From Bradysia coprophila (lineage: Eukaryota > Arthropoda > Insecta > Diptera > Sciaridae), in assembly GCF_014529535.1 (NCBI RefSeq), contig NW_023503555.1, positions 806,001-870,000 of the forward strand: 64,000 bases of DNA. The letters are read 5' to 3'. The notes below the pieces were generated by a model, which made no database searches, was not told the DNA's origin, and saw only the letters and a list, made by a program, of their open reading frames with translations. Positions within the stretch are counted from its first letter, which is position 1; the number at the start of each line of letters is the position of its first letter. Shown here one piece after another: positions 44,801-61,496 of this stretch. The position numbers and the translations under genes were made by a program.

Positions 44801-47800
44801 GAGGATAGATACAACAAAACACATTTTACATTTTTTTAAATATCTTATTAATTCGTCACTTTCGTCCATAAAAGCCATTTACAAATTGTTTGATAGAAAA
44901 AATAATCTCATCCTCTGTTTTATGTACATCAAAAAAATCCTTATCTCGAAATTAGAGTTAGTAAAAATTGTCATTATATGTCCTAAATACTCATGCTACA
45001 AAAAAAAAAACAAAAATAGAGAAGCGATGTGCTCTAGTAAAGCTGGGTCAAATTTCAAATCCAAAAGGTCAGAAAATGCAAGCTCTTGAAGACCGCGCGG
45101 TTTTCTATTCGAATTGAATATGGTTTTTGGAACTTGTAGACAATTTTAGGCAATCGAGTATTAAGGGAACTTATGTATCATCAGAGCAAAATTCAAAATT
45201 CTTCAAAGTATGCAAGATCAATCTTCATTTGGATCAGCCAATGACATCGCATTTTACTTCTCAGTCCCTTACTCCCCTTAGAGAATTCTGATGAAAAATT
45301 CTTTGATAAATGATCCTGTTATTGGTATTGTGGTAACCTAAAATTGGTTGCACGAATTTAAGCAAAATATTCTTAATCTTCTTAAAGAGGTAAGCGAATC
45401 GCTAGTACAACGATTCAATCTACTACTTCTTTTGTTTGAAGTTAAGGTGCATATCAAATCTTGAACTTCATAGTTTTACTGTACATTTTTTTGCTATGTA
45501 AGGCAATACTTGTCACAGTTCATCGCTTATTTTTGTCATCACTGTTGATAACAGATGACAAGCCGTTTCTAAAAATTAATTTCTCGCTTGACCGAGGGAT
45601 TAAATGGAATTATCATGTATTTCTTGGATTAAATTGATTAAATTTGACGAAGTGCGTGACCCCTCGCGCTTGACACTAAAACCTTCTTTCTCCAAAAACT
45701 TTCTTTTCATCCAGACCCATTATCCTTAGAATACTTTATCAAAGTATCTTTGAAATCAAAACCATTGTTCTCGCTTCGAAAAGTCTGGAACTTTCTGCGG
45801 TTTTTCATTTTTGCAATTTTTTCACGAATTTCCATATGTTACAAATTGCAAGAACTTTCCTGAAATTCATGAAAATGATCGAATTTATAAAATTCAAATT
45901 CTTGAACCTCCTGAATTTCTTAAAAATTCCCGAAATAAATTCTGAAGATAAGCCAAGCCCTGCACCTACACCTTGACCTGAAAGCCGATCATAACGAAAA
46001 TCCCAAATCGAATCAAACCGAAATGACTACAAATTATACAAAATGGAAGCGCAAAAGTTCACCAAATTCATCAAACTTTGCGGACGAGTTTGCATTTTCG
46101 TTAAAAATTAGAATTTCTCGTAATTCGAAAACGTGTATGACTAAAACTAAATTTCGTATCACAGACTAAATTGAAATTATTTTCAAAAATGTATCTAAAA
46201 AACAATTTCAAAACCGCCGCCATAAAGCTCGAGAGATAATTCGATCATTCGATGTTTGCCAATAGAATTCAATTTCGTATTCGGCTCCTCCTGTTTAAGT
46301 TAAGTTTGCTTTATTATTAATTCCAATCTATCTATTCACAAGTGTGAGAAAAAAATTTCTGTTTCCTCCCGTTTAAATCTCATTCATTTTCGTAATCATC
46401 ATAAGTCGCGTACACATTTGTTAAGATATGTTGGTATCTCCAGCTCAAACCTGTCGACACAAAATCCGGAGCATAACATTTACCCGAAAAGCGATGCAGT
46501 CTTGTCAGTCCGATTTTCCCATCCACATACAGACCATTACCAATCAAATGTTCGATGTACGTTGGGTCAATCACTTTTTTGTCGTCGAGAAAAACGTCTT
46601 TCTCTTCCTGTAGCAATTTTTTCACAATTTCCAACGGATGATAGCAGTACTGGCAAAACCATCCTAACCACCAAAAAAAAAAAACAAAAAAATGTTAAAA
46701 ATTGCGGTTCCTTAACCCAAACGTTAATAGTCACCTCCAACATAATTCAAATCCCCAACAATCATTCCCGATTTTTTAGTTGCTGTCATCCGTGCCGGAT
46801 CACCTTTGAATATTTCCTCCAACATGCTAATTTGACAGGCAGCACTTCCGATGATTGTATTCTGCGGATGTTGCCAATAGTAGCCGTAAACGGTGTATTT
46901 CAGACGAAATCGTACCGGTTGCGGCCAATTGTCGTACCACTTAAAGTATTTCACAGCTCGCCAGTTCAATATCTCGTCACTGTTGCTGAACAAAACTACG
47001 TCATCGGCAGTGACGCCCTTTTCACCACCCACACCCCGTCTGAATTTCTTGTACACCACTTTCGGCGTACACTTGCGATCGCTGAGAACCAAAATTTTCC
47101 GGTCCATTTGCTTCAGAAATTCGGTGGCATTCAGCCGGAACGACTGGTCTCTGGTCACACTGCTGTCGCATAGAACGAACAGGTCCACGATCTCATTCAG
47201 TTCCATGATTTGAATTTTAAGCGTTTCCATGGATATGATCGTTGCTTGTATGAAATAAATGATTTTGTGCGGTTCCCGTCGCGGGAGCGCTAAATTTAAT
47301 GGAATTTTAGATGTCATAAAGGCACGCCATAAAACCTCCGGCTGGCCACAGTCTCTTCCGTGATAATCGGATTTACATTTGCAAATTGAATTGTCGTCGC
47401 CCGGCTCGATGCCATCACGAAAGCACAATGACTCATCCTCTAAGCTCGAATTGATAAATTCTTTGGAGAAGTCTCCATTTTTGTCTATCCGTCGCACGTC
47501 GTTGTTTCTGCGACTCAGTTCGCTAACACCATTTGTGAATGCATTTTCGGAATAGTTTTTCACGAATTTCACATTTCCGTCGATTTCGAACAGTTCGTTG
47601 GTATTCCAAGAGCCAAAAATCAATACAACCGCAGCGATCAGGATCAGTTGCACCGTAAAAATGCTCCATAGAAAGGCTTTCTTATCACATATCCTTCGTT
47701 CCAGCAAATACATTTAGTAGTTGCAGTTCATTTAACTTCTTTTATAGTTTCAACGGACAAGACCATTATCTGTGGCAGTGGCTCTTTTCGGACATTTACA

Positions 47801-49010
47801 TTTTTTCTGCGACTGTCGTTCAACTTTTGTTAATTTTTTTGGGTGGAGTGTTAATTCAGTTCTTTTTGTGTGTGTTTTTCCCGAGTTTATACCCACTACG
47901 AAATTGGCAGAATAAATTTTCCAAGAAGAAATGTCAAACGATATCCAGGGGGGTTACAGTGTTGAGTTTCGTGTCGTTCACAGGCTGACCGCTTGAGAAA
48001 TCCCTAACGGTAAAATGTGAAAGGAAGAGGGATGTTTAATACTGTTTGGGCAGTTGAAATGTTTAAATTTCCCAGTCCTTACATTCTCGGTCCTTACATT
48101 CTCTTGAATAATTTTCAAATCACAATCTCATGTAAGTCTCGCTTGCTTCTAAGCCAGTGGTATTTCACCTACGGCTGGGTTAAAATGGTCTGTAGATAGT
48201 CGAACTGTAGATGATACACTCTGTTCACAGTTGAGTTGATCTTAAAGTAGCTGCTCTTGTGCAAGTTAGAACTAGTATTCTATCTGCTTACACGTTCTAA
48301 GCTGATATCAGTTAACCTTTGACCTTAGCTACATTCACGTTCACATTGGGAAAGTATTTTAAAATAGCAGCCTTCGTCATACCAGATACAATGTAGGATT
48401 CTTTTGAAAAACAGACTACCGGATCCAGATAATGTTGAGTCCGCGCATACATTTTCCACCCTTCAAAAGATCATCGGTTCTGTTTTGATTAGTTGAAAAT
48501 AATTTTTTTATCGACAGGTATCCATCCCGTGTATTCGTTGGCGACACCTTCTGCTACTTATCCGGTATGACATTTGCAGTGGTGGGCATTTTGGGACACT
48601 TCAGTAAAACAGTGTTACTGTTCTTCCTGCCGCAGATATTGAATTTCCTGTATTCCGTTCCTCAACTATTTCACTTTGTGCCATGTCCGAGACATCGAAT
48701 GCCCAAGTACAATGCGGACACCGACCTGTTGGAATGCAGTAAAACGGTGTTCCATCGTAGTGACTTAAACATTTTCGGTAAATTCTTTTTCGAACTGTTT
48801 AAGCTGCTGCGCATTATTCAGTGGAGTGAAGATAAAGACGGTCTGATTGCGGCAAATAATTTTACGATAATTAATTTAACGATTAGACTGATTGGGCCGA
48901 CGCATGAGAGGAAATTAACCTGGTATTTGATGGGCTTTCAAGTGTTATGCTCGATTCTAGCGTTTGTTATTCGATATCCGTTGGCTGAATTTTTTTATAA
49001 GTACGAATAG
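41878..49010 (+). CDS. Alg7: UDP-GlcNAc:dolichyl-phosphate GlcNAc-1-phosphotransferase (DPAGT1)
   Basis: ER membrane enzyme that starts N-glycan assembly by moving GlcNAc-1-phosphate to dolichyl phosphate; the tunicamycin target. Exons 41878-42020, 42092-42206, 42272-42485, 42653-42893 and 48518-49010 give 401 residues (human 408). Landmarks: [99 protein letters not shown] and a final hydrophobic helix. About ten membrane segments are visible. The ATG at 41878 fits the fly start; the upstream frame has no ATG. The usual W before YPSRVF is K here because of the exon joint. Intron 4 is 5.6 kb, versus under 200 bp for the others, and contains another gene and two transposons. Confidence 0.95.
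43275..43410. repeat. Dispersed repeat, second of three copies
   Basis: actggctcgaaaaagtcttc near 43277 and ccagtcgagccctgg near 43400 are inverse ends. The central cggcgttgtatgagg matches copies at 7583 and 60394. Confidence 0.45.
43550..44208. mobile_element. Long foldback element in the Alg7 intron
   Basis: The left arm from ggtattcttttggaaaacag and the right arm ending ctgtttttcaaaagaatccc pair, in the same order, through gatttcaagattctg, cttcgaagcttgtgtggcta, cgagccgtac, gaaaggtaatttcatgtac, tagggtcttgttgggttt and ctgagat. Each arm is about 290 bp with moderate divergence. The end sequence recurs alone near 48397 (aggattcttttgaaaaacag). Confidence 0.8.
45593..45666. mobile_element. 74-bp relative of the minisatellite MITE
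   Basis: Left end CGAGGG followed directly by attaaatgg; right end gaagtgcgtgacccctcg. Exact 8-bp duplication CGCTTGAC at 45585-45592 and 45667-45674. Contains only about three ggattaaat-type units. Confidence 0.8.
46380..47713 (-). CDS. GT17 family N-acetylglucosaminyltransferase (MGAT3/GnT-III-like), nested in an Alg7 intron
   Basis: Golgi type II membrane enzyme related to beta-1,4-mannosyl-glycoprotein 4-beta-GlcNAc-transferase, which adds the bisecting GlcNAc in vertebrates; insect substrates are less clear. Two exons, 47713-46735 and 46663-46380, joined in GG|WFCQYC, give 420 residues. A cytosolic tail ([12 protein letters not shown]) precedes a membrane anchor (15-36), a stem, and an EGF-like motif (Cys97, 111, 113, 122: [13 protein letters not shown]) as in the family. 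Catalytic region: [77 protein letters not shown] minus-strand AATAAA is near 46315-46310. It sits antisense to, and wholly inside, intron 4 of Alg7. Confidence 0.88.
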
Positions 49011-49454
49011 CTCGCATATCTAAGTGAATAAGTCAAATGGATTGTTGAACGTTTTGTTAAAATTACAGATTAACTTTTGCATTAAAAACCAAAATTTATT
49101 TTAATACGGAAAATTGTCTTTCACTATCAAGAGCAATAGCTTGTCTGCTGATCATCAAAATACGGCGAGTGCTGTCTCGTTGTTTTCTGAGATATTGTTT
49201 ATAACATCCGGGAAAACAATTAAATTTCATATTGTATCGGAATGAATATGTACTAAAGAACGGGACCGATCAACATCCATGAACTCGACATCATAATGGA
49301 ACATCTCTACAGAGTCTTGTCTTTGTTCGGATAGCAGCTGTTCAAACCACCAAGTTTCAACTCCTAAATTTGCATCTCTAAAATCAAAATCTTTTACTTC
49401 ATTTGTTTGAACGTGGATTTTCCTTTATAAAACTACGCTAGCTAGAGCGGACTA

Positions 49455-50420
49455 TTTATTTCTGCCGTCGCTTGTAACACGTTGAATTCGAAGCAGAAAA
49501 TTGGTAAGGGCAAAGCATTTCTACGTGGTGATAGATGACGTATCAGCAAGAAAAAAATGCCCGTCCCGACGATAACTTGAGTAAATCGAATCCGAGTTCG
49601 ATGAATTTTTTTTTCCTGAAAGGTAGTCGAAAAAGTGAAGTCCCGTTCGAGGATGAGCAAAATCGGTCGATGGGTTCCGGAGATACTGCCGGAAATGTGA
49701 TATTTTTGGCTGGCAACGGTTTTTGGCAAATATCTTGAAAAATTTAGACTGCACCGCAAATGAAAGGTCAGCCCAGCTTCGAGAAGGAAAAAAAATCATG
49801 AAAATTGGTTCATTAGGTGATGAGCTATAGCCCTTAGAGTGAGGGTTGCTTGAGCTACTCGGCCGTAGAATGATAGGTGACTTTTTATGCATGTAACTTC
49901 AGGAATTACAAGAATGTTGGTAAAAGAGTTTTAAATTTGGGTCCTTAGCCTGAGGCCACTACTCGGGGGGTATCAAAGTGTTTCAATTTTCCACTTTATA
50001 TACTAATTTTTGAAACTGTGGCAGATAGAGCTTGGGTTTCTTCGGCAAAGTCTCAGAGTTTTGTGAGTAGAAGGAGGCCGTATGTGTGAAAAATGTCGGG
50101 CAGCTGTCAAAGTGTTTCAATTTTCCAGTTTTAGTATATTTTCGAAACTGTGGCAGATAGAGCTTTTGTTTCTTCGGCAAAGTTTGAAAGGTAATTGAAT
50201 ACCAAATGGAAGTTGGTAAAAGAGTTTTAAATTTGGGTACTTCGTACGGGGCTTCGAAATTGCGCTATGCGCCATTTCTAAGATGAACAAACTTTAGTAG
50301 GGTTACGGAGTCATAAGAAATAGGTTGACCCTAGGGTTAGGGACGTACTAATGTCACGGACGCACTAGGGTTACGGACGCACTAGGTATACGTATTTGTA
50401 CGTCTGCTACGTTCTTTACT
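49455..50420. mobile_element. Family X (Helentron/DINE-like) element, second copy
   Basis: Shares with 39148-40433, in order: cttgtaacacgttgaattcgaagcaga, gtaagggcaaagcattt, acttgagtaaatc, ctgaggccactactcgg, ggtacttcgtacggggctt, aattgcgctatgcgc and cgcactagggttacggac. It lacks the GTCC microsatellite and the long tandem array. Two different gtgtttcaattttccactt units repeat near 49977 and 50109. Confidence 0.55.
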
Positions 50421-51059
50421 CTCTAAATTGACGCTTGTAAAAAATGAGGATCCCACTGCTGTACATAAAATCTTGTTGCTAACACGTTAGTAAATGTGGG
50501 TTTTGCGCATACGATGTGTTGCCGAACTCGGCTCGTATCGGCAATTTCACATGTATTGCGCAAAACTAACTAGCTATAGCAAAATAGCTTTTATAATTGA
50601 TTGCGTTTTACTCTAGCTTTAATGTTCACAGACGGCGGCGACGAGAAATGGACAATTTTTTTCTTAATTGGCATATAGGACACCGGTCTTACTCAGGGAC
50701 TCTAATTCAACGTGTTACAAACACATAAGGCTGAATTTTATATTTTTATATTTATCTTAATAATGAAATTTCACATTGGCTTTTTAGATATTTACAAATT
50801 AAAGGTGAATAATGAAGTATGCGTGTGGGTATTATTCAAATCCTCACAACTTCGAACAAAACACTCTGAACCAAAATTGCGAAAAATTGGATTTTCTCCA
50901 TCACCATTGGTCTGTGTTGACTGTTCTGTTCTTGGCGCTGTTTCCGTTTCCGTTTGAGTAGCTGATGACCTTGTTGACACAGTCAACGACAATGACATTC
51001 TGAATTTTTTAAAAATATTGTTCAAAGTTTGCAATTACAATTATTGGAGTCGACAGCTA

Positions 51060-51430
51060 TGTGTAAGTGGGACTGGGACACAAATTTAAATTAGGCCTGG
51101 ACAAACAAACTGCAGAAATAAAACGTAGGGTTGGTCTTGCATGGGCAGCGTTCGGAAATCTGAGGCTAATTTTTAAATGCAAAATGGCAAATAGTCTGAA
51201 ATGTAAAGCATCCGAAAATAAATTGAGAGTGGCACAAAAAGTCATGGGACGGATTATGCTTGGACTCATGGAAAGAATAGGATCTATAAACTGGAGCTAA
51301 GCGGGACATATTGTACAACGGACGGATGAACGTTGGACCAAAAAGATCATGTACTGGAGACCACCTAAAACAAGACCATCTGAGAGATAGACAAATTTAA
51401 TCAAGAGAATAGCAGGCAAAAATTAGCAAC
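51060..51430 (+). mobile_element. LINE ORF2 C-terminal fragment
   Basis: The plus-strand frame at 51067-51300 reads KLGLDKQTAEIKRRVGLAWA, then AFGNLR...KLRVAQKVMGRIMLGL, and continues AGHIVQRTDERWTKKI, YWRPPKTRPS, LIKRIAG. This is the conserved end of insect RTE-like LINE reverse-transcriptase proteins (EIKRRI.L.WAAFGKLR; AGHI.R..D.RW). A middle segment (the usual VLPV..YG.ETW region) is absent and two in-frame stops occur near 51300 and 51389. Confidence 0.8.
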
Positions 51431-51960
51431 CAGTGGCCACAATGATCCATATTTGATGTTAGAAAATATGCAAAATTTTAAAATCAAAACTCAAAATTTC
51501 ATTTGAATTTTTTTTTAACCAGATTTGTCGAGACCGGTAGTGACCGTAGTGACACTGCATACGAAAATGAATGGTGTTGTGGGTATTGTGTATCAGGACG
51601 ATCAGCGCCATGGGTTTCTTGTTGTGAATGTCCGTATTATATTTGTTCTGACATATCGGGCTGCATATAGGTGCATCCAAGTTTTGTCAGGGTGTGCATT
51701 TTGTCTCACTTCCATCGACAATTGTACATAAAAATTGTTGATTGATTGTCGTTTATGATGCATCCGTTCGAAAAAGATTATTTTAGCGAATACCGTGAGA
51801 GCAAACGTCGATTAAAATACGTCTTTGATACCAAATCCGAAGACTAAATTGCCTATAATGTTTTCTTCAATCAGTAGTATCAGACGTCCCTCATCATCCA
51901 GAAAAGTGCTACCAAGGAAAATAATTTTCAACTGGACGTGATTCCGTTGACATCGAAATG

Positions 51961-52128
51961 AAATTCACGTCGTAAGTGCGCCTAAAATTTGAATTTCAAG
52001 TGAACGATTCAATGAAAAAGTGAACCGAAAAGTAACTTTCAACGCTTCCTTGTATGAAAATGACGCTGCGTTAGAAAGTATTACGCACTTTCCATTTTGA
52101 ATTTCGACCGCACTTACGGTGTCAATTA
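51961..52128. mobile_element. Short MITE, copy 1 (partner at 53.1 kb)
   Basis: About 168 bp with inverted ends ttcacgtcgtaagtgcg / cgcacttacggtgtcaa. Shares atgaaaaagtgaaccgaa, caacgcttccttgtatgaaa and gcgctgcgtta-type text with 53138-53300. Confidence 0.7.
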
Positions 52129-52151
52129 ACCGTTCGCTCATTAGATAGCAC

Positions 52152-52416
52152 TAAATAGCCTCAATACAGACAACACACACTCTACGGATAATAGCGGCAG
52201 AGTCGAAATTTTGCTTGATTTTTGCAAGTGGTTCCAGGTGGTTCCGGGTGGTACCTGTGGTCCAATCGAAAAGTGATGTATGGTGCCCCTTATTTTTGAT
52301 AATGTACATACATCATTTTGTCCAAAAACTTCAAATTTAGCCGATATAATTTTGGGTCATTTTGACTCTGCCGCTATTATCCGTAGAGTGTGTGTTGTTC
52401 GTATTGAGGCTATTTA
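52152..52416. mobile_element. MITE with 53-bp inverted repeats and exact 8-bp duplication
   Basis: The ends TAAATAGCCTCAATAC... and their inverse pair over 53 bp with about two mismatches (including cacacactctacggataata and gcggcagagtc). GATAGCAC is duplicated at 52144-52151 and 52417-52424. 265 bp, non-coding, freshly bounded. Confidence 0.9.
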
Positions 52417-52508
52417 GATAGCACGACTTTGAGTGCATGATTTAATTTAGTTTCCGCTCGCGATGTAGCTTTAAAAGTTGTTGCATTCAAAATATGGCAG
52501 GGTACAAC

Positions 52509-52681
52509 CAATGAAAGTGTAAAACAGGTATGTTCTATTGTCGGTCTATTGTCCGTCCGGAGGACATAAAAATTTGATTTTCGTACTTAAACGCACTCAT
52601 TTTCATATTATTTTGACATAAAATGTGAGTGCGTTTAAGACGAATTCGCCGATCGACCATACCTGTTCTAGACTTTCATTG
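52509..52681. mobile_element. MITE with 8-bp duplication GGTACAAC
   Basis: The ends CAATGAAAGT..AACAGGTATG are inverted at the right (catacctgttctagactttc, attg). GGTACAAC flanks both sides (52501-52508, 52682-52689). The centre is a second hairpin (cttaaacgcactcatttt / aaatgtgagtgcgtttaag). Confidence 0.82.
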
Positions 52682-53137
52682 GGTACAACCTTATCATACA
52701 AATGGGATAAAATTTGTATCTAAAATGACCAGCGTCGCCACCATTTCTCTTACGTCACAGTCAAGAAGTTGCCATCTACTAGATACCCTGTAATATGATG
52801 TCCACTGGTTCTTAACACAAAATCTTGTTTAAGTGTTTATATTGCTACATGAAAAGCACATGATTCGTAGACCAACGCTTATTCTTGTGGCTGCTGTCGA
52901 TAACACATAACTAATAGCCGTTTCTAAATTTAAATCAAGCGTATCAGCAGTTTTACTATGGAATCTAACTGAGTATTTTGTCATGAGACTGATTTCAAAT
53001 CTTTTACTTCATTTTAGCATATGCATATTAGTTAACTTATTAGTCACATTTTGTCGTTTATTCTGAAGTACTTATCGATAACAGATGATAGCCCTGCTGT
53101 AATTTGCATAAGAAACGTAACTTTTTCGAGAACTAGA

Positions 53138-53300
53138 ATTCACGCCGTGAGTGTGCCTAAATTTGAATATTAAGTGAATGAGTCGATGAAAAAGTGAACC
53201 GAAGAATACATTTCAACGCTTCTTTGTATGAAAATGGCGCTGCGTTAAAAAGACTTGCGTGAGAAAGATTTTGTATTTCGACCGCACTTACGGCGTGAAT
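53138..53300. mobile_element. Short MITE, copy 2 (partner at 51.96 kb)
   Basis: Inverted ends aattcacgccgtgagtg / cacttacggcgtgaat are better preserved than in copy 1. Confidence 0.7.
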
Positions 53301-54437
53301 AGTGATTATTAGACTGTTGTAGAATATTCATTTTCTAGCTAGCTACTGTAGTGGTCGAACCACTTTCAAATGTACGAATTGGCTGAGTAGAGTGAAGCCA
53401 ACCGCTACCGTAGTATATTTGTCTTTCGATCTAAAGCGATATGATAACCCTAATATCTAATTGTTATTTACGACATCGAGTGCAAAGTACTTTATTAGGC
53501 TCTACTCACGTCGTGAGCCTAATAATAGTTATTTATGTATCAAGAATCGTATGCTGGTATATTATAGCACTAGATGTCAGATTGCCAATCCGAGGCGAAG
53601 CCGAAAAATATTACACAATAATGAAGCATGGTTTGCAATACCACACTTTAAATGGTCCGCCGTTGCTACGACATTAAACCAATTCATTTAATTTTTTTAC
53701 CCATGGAAAAGAGCGAAAAGAGTGACATTGAATTAGGCAACGTTGACCGTTCGTACAGTGTTTATAATTTATTTTCGATTGTCGGCCTTTTACGATTCGA
53801 AAAAATTTAATTTTTTTTATAAAATTCACGATCAAACGGATGTAAATCAACTGTTGAAAGTTTAAAGCCGCAACCGATCTCAAAATGGTTGAATAATTTT
53901 TGAGCCAATTTGAACATTGTAGAAAGTAAGTGCGCCTGGAAATACTATAAGTTCATTGAATTTTTTTTTAATATTACGGGATGATGTGAAGAGCATAGCG
54001 TGTTTGATTGGCATTCCATTCATATTGTGTGGTGTATTTTTTTCGAGAGCTTGTGTACCTTTGTTTTGGTAGATTCAATTCTGGAAAATGCAGACAAAAG
54101 CTTTTTTGGTGTCTCGCTGATTCCGCGTAAATTTTGTGCAAAATTTTAGAAAAAAATTCTGAATTATGAGTGAGTGGGTCTGCGGATCAGTGGTGGCTGA
54201 TTGTGTATTGTTTTGATGTTGACAAAAAAATTTGTGTGTTTAAAATCGATACTTCTTCTTGCGTATATTTGTACGTAATAGAGCGGTGTATGGAAAAGCT
54301 TTTGTTTGTGTTTTTAAATAACTAGAAAAAAATTGCATCAATCAAGTGAAATGAGTGAATTTGTTGACAGGAAAATCAATTTTGATTCACCAATTCTAGT
54401 AACAAAAGGAAAAATAATTCTTTCCAGCGAGTGTAAG

Positions 54438-59854
<5,417 letters not shown>

Positions 59855-60686
59855 TATTTTCCGCCCCCGTCTACCACCTCTTAATTTGACTTTGCATGGA
59901 TGAGTCGGATGATGATGTGTTCAACAAAGAAAGTTAAATGTGAATCGGGTACAAGTTTTCCACACAAAACACACACAAACACAGACGAAAAATGCGAATC
60001 ATTAAACATCCAACAACAATGGAAAGTGCAGCTACAAAATGTTGTATGTGCTGTACACGAATGGGAAATCAAAATAATTTGTACTGATTCCGGCGTTTGT
60101 GTTCGTTTAGATCTAATTAGAATTTTGCCTATAGACCCAGTTTTCGCAGGCCGATTCGGTGTGGAACATTTTACTTCAAACACGTATTTTTAGCAATTAC
60201 ATTTTCAGAACGAACAGAATTGTAAATTTCTATATTTAATAAAAACAAATGAAAAATATGAAAGCAAATTGGGTCGTTTCATTGCAGCATTCGATACAAA
60301 TGCAAAGAAAACACTGCGTGCTGCTAACTTAGGTGAGTCTATTATTGATTTCGAAATCATCTAATTTCCGATCGCTCCTAGCGCTTTCAAATCAGGGCTG
60401 GACAAGCTCGAAAAAGAACTTCGGTCGTTGTATGAGGCTTTTTAAGAAAAGCCCTGTGTTGCCTTTTCCAGGTTTTGGTCTTACTGGGTTGCGGTTATCA
60501 TAAGGATTCGTATAAGCAGCTTCAAGGGCACAGGTTCCTAATCCATTGTACATGACAGAGCCGTCCTAATCGATTGCTTTTGAAGAACTTGTCTATATCG
60601 GGCTCGTTGAATCTTCTTCGAATATTGCCTCCCACATTTACTGCAATATTGACCGAAGAATTCTTCTTTCAAGCACGGAAAGTGTC

Positions 60687-60766
60687 TGTTCATCTATGAC
60701 CTTGTTCATCTATGACCCTGTTCATCTATGACCCTGTTAATCTATGACCTTGTTCATCTATGACCT
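60687..60766 (+). repeat. 16-bp tandem repeat, five units
   Basis: TGTTCATCTATGACCY repeated five times with one or two substitutions. Confidence 0.9.
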
Positions 60767-60799
60767 TGTAGCTTGTACAGTCTGCACGATTAAGATTGA

Positions 60800-61320
60800 G
60801 TGTCCGAAAGACTCCTAGTTTTCAGTTAAGGTCTCGTCAGCATAGCCCGGGAATTGTGCAGCTTTTGGCTGTATACAAGCGGAAGGTGAGAGCCCGGGTA
60901 AATGCCATGCGTGCAACAGGTTAGCTATCAAATGTCCTTTCACTTCCCCGTCGTAGTCCCTGAGAACTCATACTTAAATGTGTGCTAAGCTTATAAGTGC
61001 GGTCGGTCCTCTGTCGAACAAGAGGTTGGAGTCGAGGCTAGCTAACTCACTCCAGAGCCCAGGAAAAAGGATTGAAACAAACGAACGAGAACGAAAGTAG
61101 AGAAAATAACCGGCTATCAATCGAGCAATACGTCGATGGATAGCTCGATGCTTACGGCCACGAAACGGAAACGTTCAAAGGACATGAGAATCGGAATCTG
61201 GAATGAAAGATGTCAGACTTGCAGACCATGAGGAGCCAGTCGACATTTCTGTTATACAAAAGTGTCAGCGTAGCAATTGACACAACGATCTGAAAATTAT
61301 ACAGATGATTTCCACGTCTC
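60800..61320 (+). mobile_element. Probable LINE 5' remnant
   Basis: About 61180-61205 reads KDMRIGIWN, the opening of the AP-endonuclease domain of many LINEs (MRIGTWNVR), followed after a frame change by EPVDISVIQ (usual DIVAIQE). The preceding 350 bp are GC-richer than the surroundings, as in LINE 5' regions. Broken and undatable from this alone. Confidence 0.45.
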
Positions 61321-61347
61321 TTTCTCTCTCTCTCTATCTCTCCCTTT
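61319..61347 (+). repeat. (CT)n microsatellite
   Basis: tctttctctctctctctatctctccc, about 28 bp. Confidence 0.85.
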
Positions 61348-61496
61348 TATCACCTTCTCAATCTCAAGAATAATGTTTGAAGAATCGAACTGCCAGTCCA
61401 TCGCCTAAGTCCTTGTAGGCTGAAGAATGTTTCTGGAAGATTGTTTTCAATTCAGTTCTTGGTCCCTGATTCCGATTCCTAACATAGAAAGTCAAT

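Larger units (their letters stand above)
49011..54437. other. Repeat-rich spacer between Alg7 and Sfmbt
   Basis: No host gene was recognised. It contains a family X element, a LINE fragment and four short MITEs (listed). The last few hundred bases should contain the Sfmbt promoter and leader. Confidence 0.6.
59855..61496. other. Spacer between Sfmbt and the DXO-like gene
   Basis: The first 390 bases are the Sfmbt 3' untranslated region up to AATAAA at 60238. Then come a fragment of the CAGGGCTGG dispersed repeat (60394-60450), a short tandem array, a LINE remnant and a CT microsatellite. No host gene seen. Confidence 0.6.

Noticed and set aside
46418-47173. 251-codon plus-strand ORF
   Set aside because: Lies opposite the GT17 exons and only mirrors their open frame.
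54333-54437. Upstream in-frame extension of Sfmbt including ATG at 54351
   Set aside because: Not chosen as start because the ATG at 54438 matches the known insect N-terminus; kept only as an alternative.
60283-60331. Exon-like segment: TTTCATTGCAG acceptor, ~48 bases open, GTGAGT donor
   Set aside because: Could be a stray exon past Sfmbt, but the peptide (AFDTNAKKTLRAAN) is not recognisable and it lies beyond the AATAAA.
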